Source of the DNA: BPGL01 sp035463115
Lineage (GTDB): Bacteria > Actinomycetota > UBA4738 > HRBIN12
Direction of reading: 5' to 3'
Length of the DNA stretch: 20,040 nucleotides
NCBI GenBank assembly: GCA_035463115.1
Contig: DATHTO010000161.1
Coordinates: forward strand, 1 to 20,040
The position numbers and the translations under genes are program-made. The notes below the pieces were generated by a model that did not search any database, was not told where the DNA came from, and saw nothing but the letters and a program-made list of their open reading frames with translations. Shown in pieces: positions 1 through 7,729 of this stretch (positions within the stretch are counted from its first letter, which is position 1; each line of letters opens with the position of its first letter).

Positions 1-225
1 CGCGAAGTGCATCACGAGGTCGACGGAACCGTCGACCTCGAGCTCGTCGGAGACGTCGACCTGGCGGACCTCGAGCCTGGCTCGGTCCTCGAGGTGCGCG
101 AGGTTCTCGGCGCGGCCGGTCACGAGGTTGTCCAGCCCGACGACCGACCAGCCGTCGTCGAGCAGGCGCGTGACGAGGTGCGAGCCGAGGAACCCGGCCG
201 CGCCGGTGATGACCGCCCGTCCCAT
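1..225 (-). CDS. NAD-dependent sugar epimerase/decarboxylase (UXS-like SDR), partial
   Basis: N-terminal 75 codons of a short-chain dehydrogenase/reductase that runs off the left edge. The ATG is at 225-223. The Rossmann dinucleotide motif GAAGFLGSHL lies at residues 8-17, followed by an acidic residue after strand 2 (GLDNLVTGR), which suggests NAD binding. The last visible residues, DLVMHFA, match the strand before the active-site region in extended SDRs. Together with the UDP-glucose dehydrogenase just upstream (8-base gap), this makes a UDP-glucuronate decarboxylase (UDP-xylose synthase) plausible, converting the dehydrogenase product. The catalytic Ser/Tyr/Lys are outside the window, so a 4-epimerase or dehydratase cannot be excluded. 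No clear Shine-Dalgarno is visible; translation may be coupled to the preceding gene. Confidence 0.8.
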   Translation of the reverse strand, partial: MGRAVITGAAGFLGSHLVTRLLDDGWSVVGLDNLVTGRAENLAHLEDRARLEVRQVDVSDELEVDGSVDLVMHFA

Positions 226-233
226 CGGGGCCG

Positions 234-1553
234 CTACGACGCGCCGACCGGAGGCCGGCCCATGGGGTAGTACGCGAAGCCGGCGTCGACGACGGCCGCG
301 GGGTCGAAGAAGTTCCGGCCGTCGACGACGAGGCGGAACGCCATCAGCTCCGCGAGCTTGTCGAAGTCGAGGTCGCGGAACTCGCTCCAGCCGGTGCACA
401 GGACGAGGCAGTGCGCGCCTTCTGCGGCGTCGTACGCGCTGTCGGCGACCGTCAGCTCGGGCATCTCGCGGAGCGCCTCGCTCGCGGCCTCGGGGTCGTA
501 GCCGACGACGTCCGCGCCCGCGGCGGCGAGGCTGCGGGCGAGCGACAGCGCCGGGGAGAACCGCACATCGTCGGTGTCGGGCTTGAACGACAGCCCGAGG
601 ATCGCGATCCGCTTGCCTTCCAGGTTCCAGAGCGCGTCGCGGACCTTGCCGACGGCGGCCTCGACGGCCTCCTCGTTGATCTTCGCGACCTCTTTCAGCA
701 GCCCGAACTCGTAGCCGAGCGACGACGCGAGGTGGTCGAACGCGACGAGGTCCTTCGGGAAGCAGTACCCGCCGTAGCCGAGACCGGCGCCGAGGAACGA
801 CGCGCCGATCCGCGCGTCGGCTCCCATCACGTCGGTGATCGCCTCGACGTCGCCGCCCGCGCGTTCGGCGATCCGAGCCAGAGCGTTCGCGTACGAGATC
901 TTCAGCGCGAGGAACGCGTTGCTCGCGTGCTTCGCGAGCTCGGCGCTCCGCACGTCGGTCTCGATCATGCGCGCGCCGCCGGCGACGAACGGCGCGTAGA
1001 CGCCCCGCATCACCTCGAACGCCCGCTCGGACGACGCCCCGACGAGGATCCGGTCGGGATGCAGGGCGTCCTCGACGGCCTTGCCCTCGCGCAGGAACTC
1101 CGGGTTCGAGACCACGTCGATCACGGCGCCGATGTCGGGCCGCTCGAGCGCGATCGTGCGGTGGAGGCGGTCGGCGCTGCCCGCGGGGACCGTCGACTTC
1201 TGGGCGACCACGAGCGGCCCCGTGGCGTCACGGGCGACCTGCCGCGCGGCCTGCTCGACCGCCAGGAGGTTCGCCTCGCCCGAGGCGCGCGGCGGCGTGC
1301 CGACGCAGATGAAGACGACGTCGGCGTCGGCGACGGCCTCGCGGGCCGACGTCGTGAACCGCAGGCGGCCCGCCGCGACGTTCCGCTCGAGGAGGTCCTC
1401 GACGCCCGGCTCGTAGAACGGCGAGCGCCCGGCCGCGAGCGCCTCCATCTTCGCGACGTCTTGGTCCATGCCGACCACGTCGTGGCCGGCCTCCGCCATC
1501 GTCACGCACGTGACGAGGCCGACGTGGCCCGTGCCGATGACCGCGACGCGCAT
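234..1553 (-). CDS. ugd: UDP-glucose 6-dehydrogenase
   Basis: A 439-residue protein that oxidises UDP-glucose to UDP-glucuronate with two NAD+, a cytoplasmic step supplying uronic acids and pentoses for surface polysaccharides. It starts with the nucleotide-binding motif GTGHVGLV (residues 7-14). NPEFLREG lies at about 150-157. The catalytic cysteine is C264 in GLGYGGYCFPKD, and the C-terminal UDP-binding domain contains GLSFKPDTDD. Length is normal for the family (about 430-450). Its ATG shares one base with the stop of the epimerase gene upstream (TGATG), and GAGG lies 7 bases before the start, so the two are translationally coupled. GDP-mannose 6-dehydrogenase is a related alternative, but the motif details and the UXS-like neighbour favour the UDP-glucose enzyme. 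Confidence 0.93.
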   Translation of the reverse strand: MRVAVIGTGHVGLVTCVTMAEAGHDVVGMDQDVAKMEALAAGRSPFYEPGVEDLLERNVAAGRLRFTTSAREAVADADVVFICVGTPPRASGEANLLAVEQAARQVARDATGPLVVAQKSTVPAGSADRLHRTIALERPDIGAVIDVVSNPEFLREGKAVEDALHPDRILVGASSERAFEVMRGVYAPFVAGGARMIETDVRSAELAKHASNAFLALKISYANALARIAERAGGDVEAITDVMGADARIGASFLGAGLGYGGYCFPKDLVAFDHLASSLGYEFGLLKEVAKINEEAVEAAVGKVRDALWNLEGKRIAILGLSFKPDTDDVRFSPALSLARSLAAAGADVVGYDPEAASEALREMPELTVADSAYDAAEGAHCLVLCTGWSEFRDLDFDKLAELMAFRLVVDGRNFFDPAAVVDAGFAYYPMGRPPVGAS

Positions 1554-2542
1554 CAGACGGCCTCGCGGCGCGACCCGACCCGGCCCGCCTTCGTGAGCTC
1601 GGACTCGATCCACCGGTACGTCTCGCGCATCCCGTCCTCGAGCGTCGTCGGCGGCTCCCATCCGAGCACCTCGCGGAGCTTCGTGTTGTCGCTGTTGCGC
1701 CCGCGGACGCCCTGCGGCTTCGAGGTGTCGTGCACCTTGACGAGCGTCTTGCCCGCGACGTCGGCGACGAGGTCGACGAGGCCGTCGACCGTGATCAGCC
1801 GGTCGGTTCCGAGGTTCAGCGGCGCGTGGTGCTCCGAGTGCATCAGCCGGTAGATCCCGTCCACGCAGTCGTCGACGTAGGTGAACGAGCGGGTCTGCTG
1901 GCCGTCGCCCCAGATCTCGATCTGGTCGCCGTCGGCGGCGAGGGCCACCTTGCGGCTGATCGCGGCCGGCGCCTTCTCGCGTCCGCCCTCGTAGGTGCCG
2001 AGCGGTCCGTAGATGTTGTGGAACCGCGCCACGCGGGTCTCGAGCTTGCCCTCCTCGGTGTAGTACTGGCAGAGCTTCTCGGCGTACAGCTTCTCCCAGC
2101 CGTAGCCCTCCTCCGGGTCGGCGGGGTACGCGTCGTCCTCGCGCAGCGGGGTCACGTCGGGCTCGTGCTGCTTGTACATCGGATAGATGCACGCCGACGA
2201 GGAGTAGAAGTAACGACCGGCGCCGTTGCGGTGGGCGGCCTCGAGCATGTGCGCGTTGATCAGGACGTTGTTCCGCGCCACGTCGGCGTGGTTCTCGGTG
2301 ATGTACCCGATCCCGCCCATGTCGGCGGCGAGCTGGTAGACCTCCTCGACGTCGGTCGTGGCCTTCTGGCACGCCTCGTACTCGCGGAGATCCGCGACGA
2401 GGAACTCGTCGGCGTCGGTCGCCTCGTACTCGGGCTCCTTGATGTCGACGCCGCGGACGGTGTAGCCCTCGGCCTTCAGGTACTTCACGAGGTGGTGGCC
2501 GATGAAGCCTCCCGCCCCCGCGACGGTCGCGGTCTTGGTCAT
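1553..2542 (-). CDS. GDP-mannose 3,5-epimerase-like SDR
   Basis: A 329-residue extended SDR resembling plant GDP-mannose 3,5-epimerase (GDP-mannose to GDP-L-galactose/GDP-L-gulose). It has the NAD motif GAGGFIGHHL at residues 9-18 and the family-typical MGGIGY at 75-80. SSSACIYP carries C118, YGWEK carries Y147 and K151, and FHNIYGP precedes GGREKAPAA with K190. As I recall them, the plant catalytic residues are C145, Y174, K178 and K217; the spacings C-to-Y (29) and Y-to-K (43) are the same here, so both epimerisation acid/base residues appear conserved. The start is set by AGGA about 7 bases before the ATG. The ATG overlaps the stop of the upstream glycosyltransferase gene (ATGA). It probably supplies an unusual GDP-hexose for the polysaccharide. 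Substrate is inferred, not shown. Confidence 0.82.
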   Translation of the reverse strand: MTKTATVAGAGGFIGHHLVKYLKAEGYTVRGVDIKEPEYEATDADEFLVADLREYEACQKATTDVEEVYQLAADMGGIGYITENHADVARNNVLINAHMLEAAHRNGAGRYFYSSSACIYPMYKQHEPDVTPLREDDAYPADPEEGYGWEKLYAEKLCQYYTEEGKLETRVARFHNIYGPLGTYEGGREKAPAAISRKVALAADGDQIEIWGDGQQTRSFTYVDDCVDGIYRLMHSEHHAPLNLGTDRLITVDGLVDLVADVAGKTLVKVHDTSKPQGVRGRNSDNTKLREVLGWEPPTTLEDGMRETYRWIESELTKAGRVGSRREAV

Positions 2543-3423
2543 GTCGATCCTCCGTTCGTGCTGTCTGATCCCGTCCCCCGGTCGCGCTCCCGCAGGAGCT
2601 GCCGGGCGAACAGGACGATGAAGCGTGGGTTGTGCCGCAGGTATCGGCGCCAGAGCCGCCGAGGTTCGGTCACCAGGCGGAAGAGCCATTCGAGGCCCGC
2701 CCGCTGCAGCAGCGGCGGCGCCTGCCGCTTGCGGCCGGTGAGGAAGTCGAACGCCGCGCCGACGCCGAGCGTGACCGCGGGGATCCGATGCCGGTTGCGC
2801 TCCATCCAGCGCTCCTGCTTCGGGCATCCGAGGCCGACGAACACGATCTTCGCGCCCGAGGCCGCGATCGCCGCCGCGGTCGCGCGCTCCTCGTCGTCGG
2901 TCAGGGCTCGGAACGGCGGCGACTCGCTGAACGCGATCCGGATGCCCGGATAGGTGCTGGTGGCGTGGTCGCGGAGCTCGGCGAGCACCTGCTCGGAGCC
3001 CCCGTAGAACCCCACGGGGATGCCCTCACGGGCCGCCCGCTCGAGGACCAGCGGGGTCATCGCCGGGCCGTACACGCGCGTGGCGTCCCGCACGCCGAGC
3101 CACCGGAGCCCCCAGACGAGCGGCATGCCGTCGGGGGTGTTGACGTCGAGCGCGTTCATCACCCGCAGGAAGCCCTCGTCGTCGTGCGACTCCATCACGT
3201 TGTTCACGGTGGCGACGCCCACGGCGCGCGCCTCGCCGTTGCGCGCCCAGGCGATCACCCGTTCGACGATGTCGTCGTAGCTGGTCGCGTCGACGCGCAT
3301 CCCGAGGACCCGCCGGGATGCGAGCGGCCCGGATCCGAGCGGCCCGGATCCGAGCGGCTGCGATCCGAGCGGTGGGAGCTCCACCTCGACCGGGGTGTCG
3401 AAGTCGGGTTCGGCGACGGCCAT
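2539..3423 (-). CDS. WecG/TagA/CpsF family glycosyltransferase
   Basis: A 294-residue GT26-family enzyme; members transfer N-acetylmannosamine or related sugars from UDP donors onto lipid-linked polysaccharide or teichoic acid intermediates at the inner membrane face. Family signatures are VNTPDGMPLVW (about 94-104), FYGGSE (139-144), FVGLGCPKQERWM (195-207) and the Arg/Trp-rich C-terminal tail (GLEWLFRLV, LWRRYL) that anchors TagA-type enzymes to membrane. The first ~36 residues are an extra low-complexity segment made of PLGSG-like repeats (encoded by 3317-3376) not expected in the family. The start lies one base after the stop of the sugar transferase gene. The exact sugar donor cannot be read from sequence. 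Confidence 0.9.
   Translation of the reverse strand: MAVAEPDFDTPVEVELPPLGSQPLGSGPLGSGPLASRRVLGMRVDATSYDDIVERVIAWARNGEARAVGVATVNNVMESHDDEGFLRVMNALDVNTPDGMPLVWGLRWLGVRDATRVYGPAMTPLVLERAAREGIPVGFYGGSEQVLAELRDHATSTYPGIRIAFSESPPFRALTDDEERATAAAIAASGAKIVFVGLGCPKQERWMERNRHRIPAVTLGVGAAFDFLTGRKRQAPPLLQRAGLEWLFRLVTEPRRLWRRYLRHNPRFIVLFARQLLRERDRGTGSDSTNGGST
3317..3376. repeat. Four tandem 15-bp repeats inside the WecG-like gene
   Basis: Four consecutive 15-bp units of the form GATCCGAGCGGCCCG (units at 3317-3331, 3332-3346, 3347-3361, 3362-3376) with one to four substitutions at the edges. They are in frame on the minus strand and encode the P-L-G-S-G-like repeats at the N-terminus of the glycosyltransferase. 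The middle two copies are almost identical, so copy number could vary by slippage without breaking the frame. Confidence 0.9.
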
Positions 3424-3424
3424 C

Positions 3425-4867
3425 TCAGTAGGCGCCCATCCGGGCGAGGATCGCGATGGTGGTCTTCGCGATGATGTACAGGTCGAGCCCGAGCGACCAG
3501 TTCTGGATGTAGTACAGGTCCATGCGAACGGCCTCGTCGACCGCGACGTCGCTCCGCCCGTTCACCTGCCACCAGCCGGTCATGCCGGCGCGCACCTCGT
3601 GCCGCGCGTCGAGGACCTCGGGGTTGGCTCGCACCTGCTCTTCGGGCAGCGGGCGGGGTCCGACGATGCTCATGTCGCCGCTCAGGACGTTGAAGAGCTG
3701 CGGGAGCTCGTCCAAGCTCGACGTGCGCAGGAACGCGCCGATGCGCGTGAGCCGCGGGTCGTCGCGGAGCTTGAAGAACGGCTTCGTCAGGTCGATCACC
3801 TGGCCCTCGAGGGCCTTGCGCTGGTCCGCGTGCATCGTCCGGAACTTCAGGCACGTGAACGGCTGGCCGTCCTTCGTGATCCGAGGCTGCCTGAACAGGA
3901 TCGGCCCCGGCGAGGTGACCTTGATGGCCACGGCGACGGCGATCATGATCGGCGACAGGACGATCAGCCCGAGCGTCGCGGCGACGAGGTCGAACGCGCG
4001 CTTCGCGAACGCCTCGGGCCCGGTGAGGCACGCGTGCTCGACGCGCACGCCGAGGATGTCGTCGACCGTCTCCATGCCGAGGCGCTCCGTGTGGACCCCG
4101 GGCAGGTTCGCGCTGACCCGGAGCTCGATGTCGAGCCGGCGGCTCAGGTGGGCGAGGTCGGCCATCCGCTCGGGCGACACCTCGCTCGAGGCGACGTAGA
4201 GGCACTCGAGGCGCTCGGACACGATCAGCTCGCCGAGGTCGTCGACGATGCCGATCACCTCGGCGCCGTACGCGTCGGCCGGCGACGTCGCGATGAATCC
4301 GAGCGGACGGAACCCGCGCACGCTCGGAGCGATCGCCCGGGCGATCCGGTGCGCCTCTCCGTTCGTGCCGACGACGGCGGTCCGGAGCGCCAGCGTGCCG
4401 CGCTTGCGGAGGTCGCGGATCACCATGCGCCAGATCGTGCGGACGCCGAGCTCGATCACGAGCGCGAGGACCCACAGCGCGACCGCGCGATCTGTCGCGA
4501 CGCCGCCGCCCCACAGCGGGGTGACGAGCTCGAGGAGGAGGACGCCGACGCTCGCGGCGGCGACGACGCGACGGTACTCCTCGGCCACCGGCAGCAGCGT
4601 GCGGCGGTAGAGCCCGAACCCGCCGAACACGGCCGTCCACAGCAGCGGCGTCAGCGCGAGCGTGATCACGTAGCGGTCCCAAGCGACGGCCTCGGGGCGG
4701 AACATCGCCACCAGGACGAGCGCGATGATCGCGTCGGTCGCGACACGGGCCGCCGTGACGGACCGGAACCGCCGCAGGGCGGGACGTGGCTCCGTGAGGT
4801 CGATGACGGACCGGTCGGTCCGACGCAGCACGGTCCACCCACCCGATGCCGAACGCGGACGCGCCAT
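3425..4867 (-). CDS. Polyprenyl-phosphate sugar-1-phosphate transferase (initiating glycosyltransferase)
   Basis: A 480-residue WbaP/EpsE-type membrane enzyme that starts polysaccharide assembly by moving a sugar-1-phosphate from a UDP-sugar to undecaprenyl phosphate. The N-terminal half has about four hydrophobic segments (around 43-55, 66-84, 102-118, 126-146) followed by a nucleotide-fold-like domain (RTAVVGTNGEAHRI). The catalytic half begins at about 287 with KRAFDLVAA and a further membrane segment (295-316). It carries SPGPILFRQPR, KFRTM, D369-D370-P371-R372, SLDELPQLFNVLSGDMS, VGPRP and GMTGWWQVNGRS. All hallmarks of the bacterial sugar transferase domain are intact. It is the first gene of the five-gene polysaccharide unit. 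The initiating sugar (glucose, galactose or an N-acetylhexosamine) cannot be decided. Confidence 0.93.
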   Translation of the reverse strand: MARPRSASGGWTVLRRTDRSVIDLTEPRPALRRFRSVTAARVATDAIIALVLVAMFRPEAVAWDRYVITLALTPLLWTAVFGGFGLYRRTLLPVAEEYRRVVAAASVGVLLLELVTPLWGGGVATDRAVALWVLALVIELGVRTIWRMVIRDLRKRGTLALRTAVVGTNGEAHRIARAIAPSVRGFRPLGFIATSPADAYGAEVIGIVDDLGELIVSERLECLYVASSEVSPERMADLAHLSRRLDIELRVSANLPGVHTERLGMETVDDILGVRVEHACLTGPEAFAKRAFDLVAATLGLIVLSPIMIAVAVAIKVTSPGPILFRQPRITKDGQPFTCLKFRTMHADQRKALEGQVIDLTKPFFKLRDDPRLTRIGAFLRTSSLDELPQLFNVLSGDMSIVGPRPLPEEQVRANPEVLDARHEVRAGMTGWWQVNGRSDVAVDEAVRMDLYYIQNWSLGLDLYIIAKTTIAILARMGAY

Positions 4868-5217
4868 CAGGCCACCGCCTCTCGCCGACCGGCCGGAGCG
4901 GGGGTCGGGACGCCGCCGAGGGATGCCAGGCGATCCCTCGCTGAGGGCGCGGTCTGTCGGCCGATCTGGGAAAGGACGCTCATGCTCGGGGGGGATTCCG
5001 TTCGGGGCAGGTGCAGTAGGGACACGGACGGAGTGTATGGCCCCGTGACCCTACGCGATTCGCCCGTTCGGGCACAGCTCATGCGCGATCGGACTAGGGC
5101 TTTCCGCGTCGGGTCCATCGTGGCGGCGACGGCATCCCTACGTCAATACCCATCGGGGCCGCGGATACCCCCTCGTCGCGGGAAGACGGCGCCGGGCGTA
5201 CGTCCGGATCCGACGGG
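4868..5217. other. 350-bp non-coding region upstream of the polysaccharide operon
   Basis: This is the largest gap in the window, between the GalE-like gene and the sugar transferase gene. I see no convincing gene. On the minus strand it holds an isolated TTGACG (about 5146-5141), TAnnnT hexamers such as TAGGGT and TACACT with no well-spaced -35, a 12-bp inverted repeat GCCCG-TT-CGGGC (5062-5073), and a 9-bp direct repeat CCGTTCGGG at 4998-5006 and 5064-5072. It probably contains the polysaccharide operon promoter and leader, but I cannot place the start site. A short minus-strand reading frame ends in TGATG across the sugar transferase start (see findings). Confidence 0.45.
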
Positions 5218-6162
5218 TCAGACGCCCTTGAGGTACGCGACCGTCTCGGCCAGGCCGTCCTCCAGGTGCGTCCAGGGCTTCCAGGCGATCGCCGAGGCCG
5301 CACGGGTGATGTCGAGCGCGATCCGTCGCAGCTCGCCCGGAGGCAGGGCACCGTGATCGGGCTCGTCGCCGAAGCCGATGATCTCCTGCAGGAGCTTGTA
5401 CAGGTGCGACACGCTCGCCTCGAGACCGGTGCCGACGTTCACGAGCTTCGCGGAGCCACGATCGACCGACTGCACGAACGCGTGCACGACGTCGTCGATG
5501 AACACGTAATCGCGGGTCTGGTTGCCGTCGCCGTAGATCGTCGGGCGCTCGCCGCTCAACATCTTCGACGCGAAGATCGCGATCACGCCCGCCTCGCCGT
5601 GCGGGTCCTGCCGTGGCCCGTAGACGTTGCCGAGGGCGAGCGCCGTGAAGTCGACGCCCCGGTAGCGTTGGTAGAACCCGAGGTAGTCGAGCACGACCTT
5701 CTTCGAGATGCCGTACGGCGACAGCGGGTAGGAGCCCTGCGCGGCCGTCTCCTTGACCGGAAGGCGCTTCGGCTCGCCGTAGAGCGTGCCCCCCGACGCC
5801 GCGTAGACGATCTTGCGGACGCCCACCTTCGACGAGCACTCGAGCACGTTCAACGTGCCCATCACGTTGATCGACGCGTCGTGCACGGGATCCTCGAGCG
5901 ACGGACGCACGCCCGACTGGGCGGCGAGGTGGAACACCACCTCGGGCCGGTGCCGCTCGAACAGCGGCATCAATCCGTCGGCACGGACGTCCATGTTGAA
6001 GAACGTGAACTCCTTGCCGTAGCCGCGCGCCTCGGCGAGGTTCGCGATGCGGCCCGTGGACAGATCGTCCACGCTGATCACGCGGTGACCCTCGGCGAGG
6101 AGGCGGTCGGCCAGGTGGCTGCCGATGAACCCGGCGCCCCCGGTCACCAGGACGGTCGTCAC
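5218..6162 (-). CDS. NAD-dependent epimerase, GalE/UDP-glucose 4-epimerase-like
   Basis: A 314-residue extended SDR. The NAD motif GGAGFIGSHL lies at residues 8-17, with D32/D33 after strand 2. The active-site region is SGGTLYGEP (123-131) and the catalytic Y150-x-x-x-K154 in SPYGISKK. GNVYGPRQDPHGEAGV and YGDGNQTRDYVFIDDV are typical of UDP-glucose/UDP-GlcNAc 4-epimerases and related enzymes. The start is GTG at 6162-6160, chosen because it gives the Rossmann fold at the very N-terminus, has AAGG 8 bases upstream, and overlaps the tsaD stop as GTGA. Translation is thus coupled to the t6A genes, although the function belongs with the polysaccharide genes downstream. The precise sugar substrate is not determinable. 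Confidence 0.88.
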   Translation of the reverse strand: MTTVLVTGGAGFIGSHLADRLLAEGHRVISVDDLSTGRIANLAEARGYGKEFTFFNMDVRADGLMPLFERHRPEVVFHLAAQSGVRPSLEDPVHDASINVMGTLNVLECSSKVGVRKIVYAASGGTLYGEPKRLPVKETAAQGSYPLSPYGISKKVVLDYLGFYQRYRGVDFTALALGNVYGPRQDPHGEAGVIAIFASKMLSGERPTIYGDGNQTRDYVFIDDVVHAFVQSVDRGSAKLVNVGTGLEASVSHLYKLLQEIIGFGDEPDHGALPPGELRRIALDITRAASAIAWKPWTHLEDGLAETVAYLKGV

Positions 6163-7178
6163 GCGCCCAACCTTAGGTTCGGGTCCGCGCCGATGTCCAA
6201 CGTCGACCGTTCGCCCCGAGCCCATCTCGCGGCGCCGGCGCACGCGATCATCGCGGCGTTGTCGGTGCAGAGCTCGAGCGGCGGCACGAGCACGCGGAAG
6301 CCGTCGCGCTCCCCCGCGTCGAGCATGCGGTCGCGCAGCCGCGAGTTCGCGACGACGCCGCCGCCCAGCAGCACCGTGGGGACGCCCGTCGCCTTCGCGG
6401 CGGCGATCGTCTTCGACACCTGCACGTCGACGATCGCCTCCTGGAAGCTCGCGGCGAGGTCCGGAAGGTCGATGTCGCGGCCGGCGGCTCGCTCCTGCTT
6501 CACGTGACGCAGGACGGCGGTCTTCAGCCCGCTCATCGAGAAGTCGTAGTCGCCGGAGCCCTCCATCGCCCGCGGGAACCGGACGGCGTTCGGGTCGCCG
6601 TCCCGCGCCATCCGGTCGAGCGCCGGCCCGCCGGGGAAACCGAGCCCGAGCATCCGCGCCACCTTGTCGAACGCCTCGCCCGCGGCGTCGTCGAGGGTCT
6701 GCCCGAGCACCTCGTACCGGTGGAGCTCGCGCATGTGCACGAGCATCGTGTGGCCGCCGGACACGATCAGCGCGACCGCCGGAACCTCCGGCGGTCCGTG
6801 CACCAGGTAGTTCGCCCACAGGTGGCCCTCGAGGTGGTTCACGCCGATCAGGTCGGCGCCGCTCGCGAGCGAGAACGCCTTCGCCGCGGCCATCCCGACG
6901 AGGAGCGCGCCGACGAGCCCCGGTCCCTCGGTCACGGCGACGACGTCGACGTCGCCGACGTCGATCGCGGCCTCGTCGAGCGCCTGCTGCAGCAGCGGGT
7001 TCAACGCTTCGACGTGCGCGCGCGCCGCGACCTCCGGCACGACGCCGCCGAAGCGCTCGTGCAGGTGCTCCTGCCGCGCGATCAGGTTCGTGCGCAGGGT
7101 GAACGTGTCCTCGACCACCGCGACGGCGGTCTCGTCGCAGGACGTCTCGATGCCGAGGGTGATCGACGGCCGGGTCAC
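6159..7178 (-). CDS. tsaD: tRNA N6-adenosine threonylcarbamoyltransferase TsaD
   Basis: A 339-residue ASKHA-fold protein that transfers threonylcarbamoyl from TC-AMP to A37 of ANN-decoding tRNAs, acting with TsaB and TsaE, whose genes lie upstream in the same operon. Signatures are GIETSCDET (9-17), the metal-binding H115-L-E-G-H119 motif, IVSGGHT (138-144), DDAAGEAFDKVARMLGL and, near the C-terminus, CTDNAAMIA with the third metal ligand Asp. Length is typical. The start is GTG at 7178-7176, which overlaps the rimI stop (GTGA) and places the conserved ITLGIETS at the N-terminus. All catalytic elements are present. Confidence 0.97.
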   Translation of the reverse strand: MTRPSITLGIETSCDETAVAVVEDTFTLRTNLIARQEHLHERFGGVVPEVAARAHVEALNPLLQQALDEAAIDVGDVDVVAVTEGPGLVGALLVGMAAAKAFSLASGADLIGVNHLEGHLWANYLVHGPPEVPAVALIVSGGHTMLVHMRELHRYEVLGQTLDDAAGEAFDKVARMLGLGFPGGPALDRMARDGDPNAVRFPRAMEGSGDYDFSMSGLKTAVLRHVKQERAAGRDIDLPDLAASFQEAIVDVQVSKTIAAAKATGVPTVLLGGGVVANSRLRDRMLDAGERDGFRVLVPPLELCTDNAAMIACAGAARWARGERSTLDIGADPNLRLGA

Positions 7179-7693
7179 GTGCGGGCGACGAGCTCCGGGA
7201 GGTCGGCTTCGATCGACGACAGCCGCAGGGCGTACTCGTGGGTCCGGACGTCGTCGGTCCACATGATCAGGGCGTCCTCCCGGAGCTCGGCGTAGTAGTT
7301 CCGCCGGATGCCCACCGGACGGAAGCCGAACCGCGCGTACAGGCGTTGCGCGCGCCAGTTCGTGACGCGGACCTCGAGCGAAACGGCGCGGGCGCCGAGC
7401 TCGACGGCCGCCCGGATCTGTTCGGCGAGCAGGCGCGAGGCGATCATGTGCCCTTGCAGCATCGGGTCGACGGCGATGTTCGTGATGTGCGCCTCGTCCC
7501 CGTAGCAGATCATCCCGGCGTAGCCGACGACCTCCTTGTCGATCTTGGCGACGAGGTACGAGCGGTTCTGCGGCTCGGTCATCTCGGCGACGAACAGGTT
7601 CGGGCTCCACGGACGCGCGTAGGCCTGGCGCTCGATCGCCATCACGCCGCGGAGGTGCCGGCGTCGCATCCTGTCGATCTCGAACCGTCCCAT
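7175..7693 (-). CDS. rimI: GNAT acetyltransferase RimI-like (ribosomal protein S18 alanine N-acetyltransferase family)
   Basis: A 172-residue GNAT protein. The acetyl-CoA-binding strand and loop read VDPMLQGHMIASRLL (76-90), followed by the family pattern EVRxxNxxAxxLYxxxGF and then RRNYYAELREDALIM, as in RimI. RimI acetylates the N-terminus of S18 in enterobacteria; in actinobacteria it is found, as here, between tsaB and tsaD, and its targets may be broader. The start is supported by GAGGTG 5 bases before the ATG. It lies 36 bases after tsaB and overlaps tsaD by 4 bases. Confidence 0.92.
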   Translation of the reverse strand: MGRFEIDRMRRRHLRGVMAIERQAYARPWSPNLFVAEMTEPQNRSYLVAKIDKEVVGYAGMICYGDEAHITNIAVDPMLQGHMIASRLLAEQIRAAVELGARAVSLEVRVTNWRAQRLYARFGFRPVGIRRNYYAELREDALIMWTDDVRTHEYALRLSSIEADLPELVART

Positions 7694-7729
7694 CTCCGCA
7701 CCTCGGCCGTTCCCGTCCTCGAGCGCTGC

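Noticed and set aside
4867..5118. 83-codon minus-strand reading frame upstream of the sugar transferase gene
   Set aside because: No Shine-Dalgarno, no recognisable domain, composition like random high-GC translation. Only its last part is kept as a weak small-ORF finding because of the TGATG junction.
5000..5160. Possible riboswitch before the polysaccharide operon (a GACGCGGAAAGCC string recalls part of cyclic-di-GMP elements)
   Set aside because: Only a short string matches; I could not build the conserved stems or the rest of the core. A covariance-model search of 4868-5217 would settle it.
3395..5356. 653-codon plus-strand reading frame opposite the sugar transferase gene
   Set aside because: Antisense shadow in very GC-rich DNA; Arg/Asp/Glu-rich low-complexity translation with no domain, whereas the minus-strand frame has all catalytic motifs.
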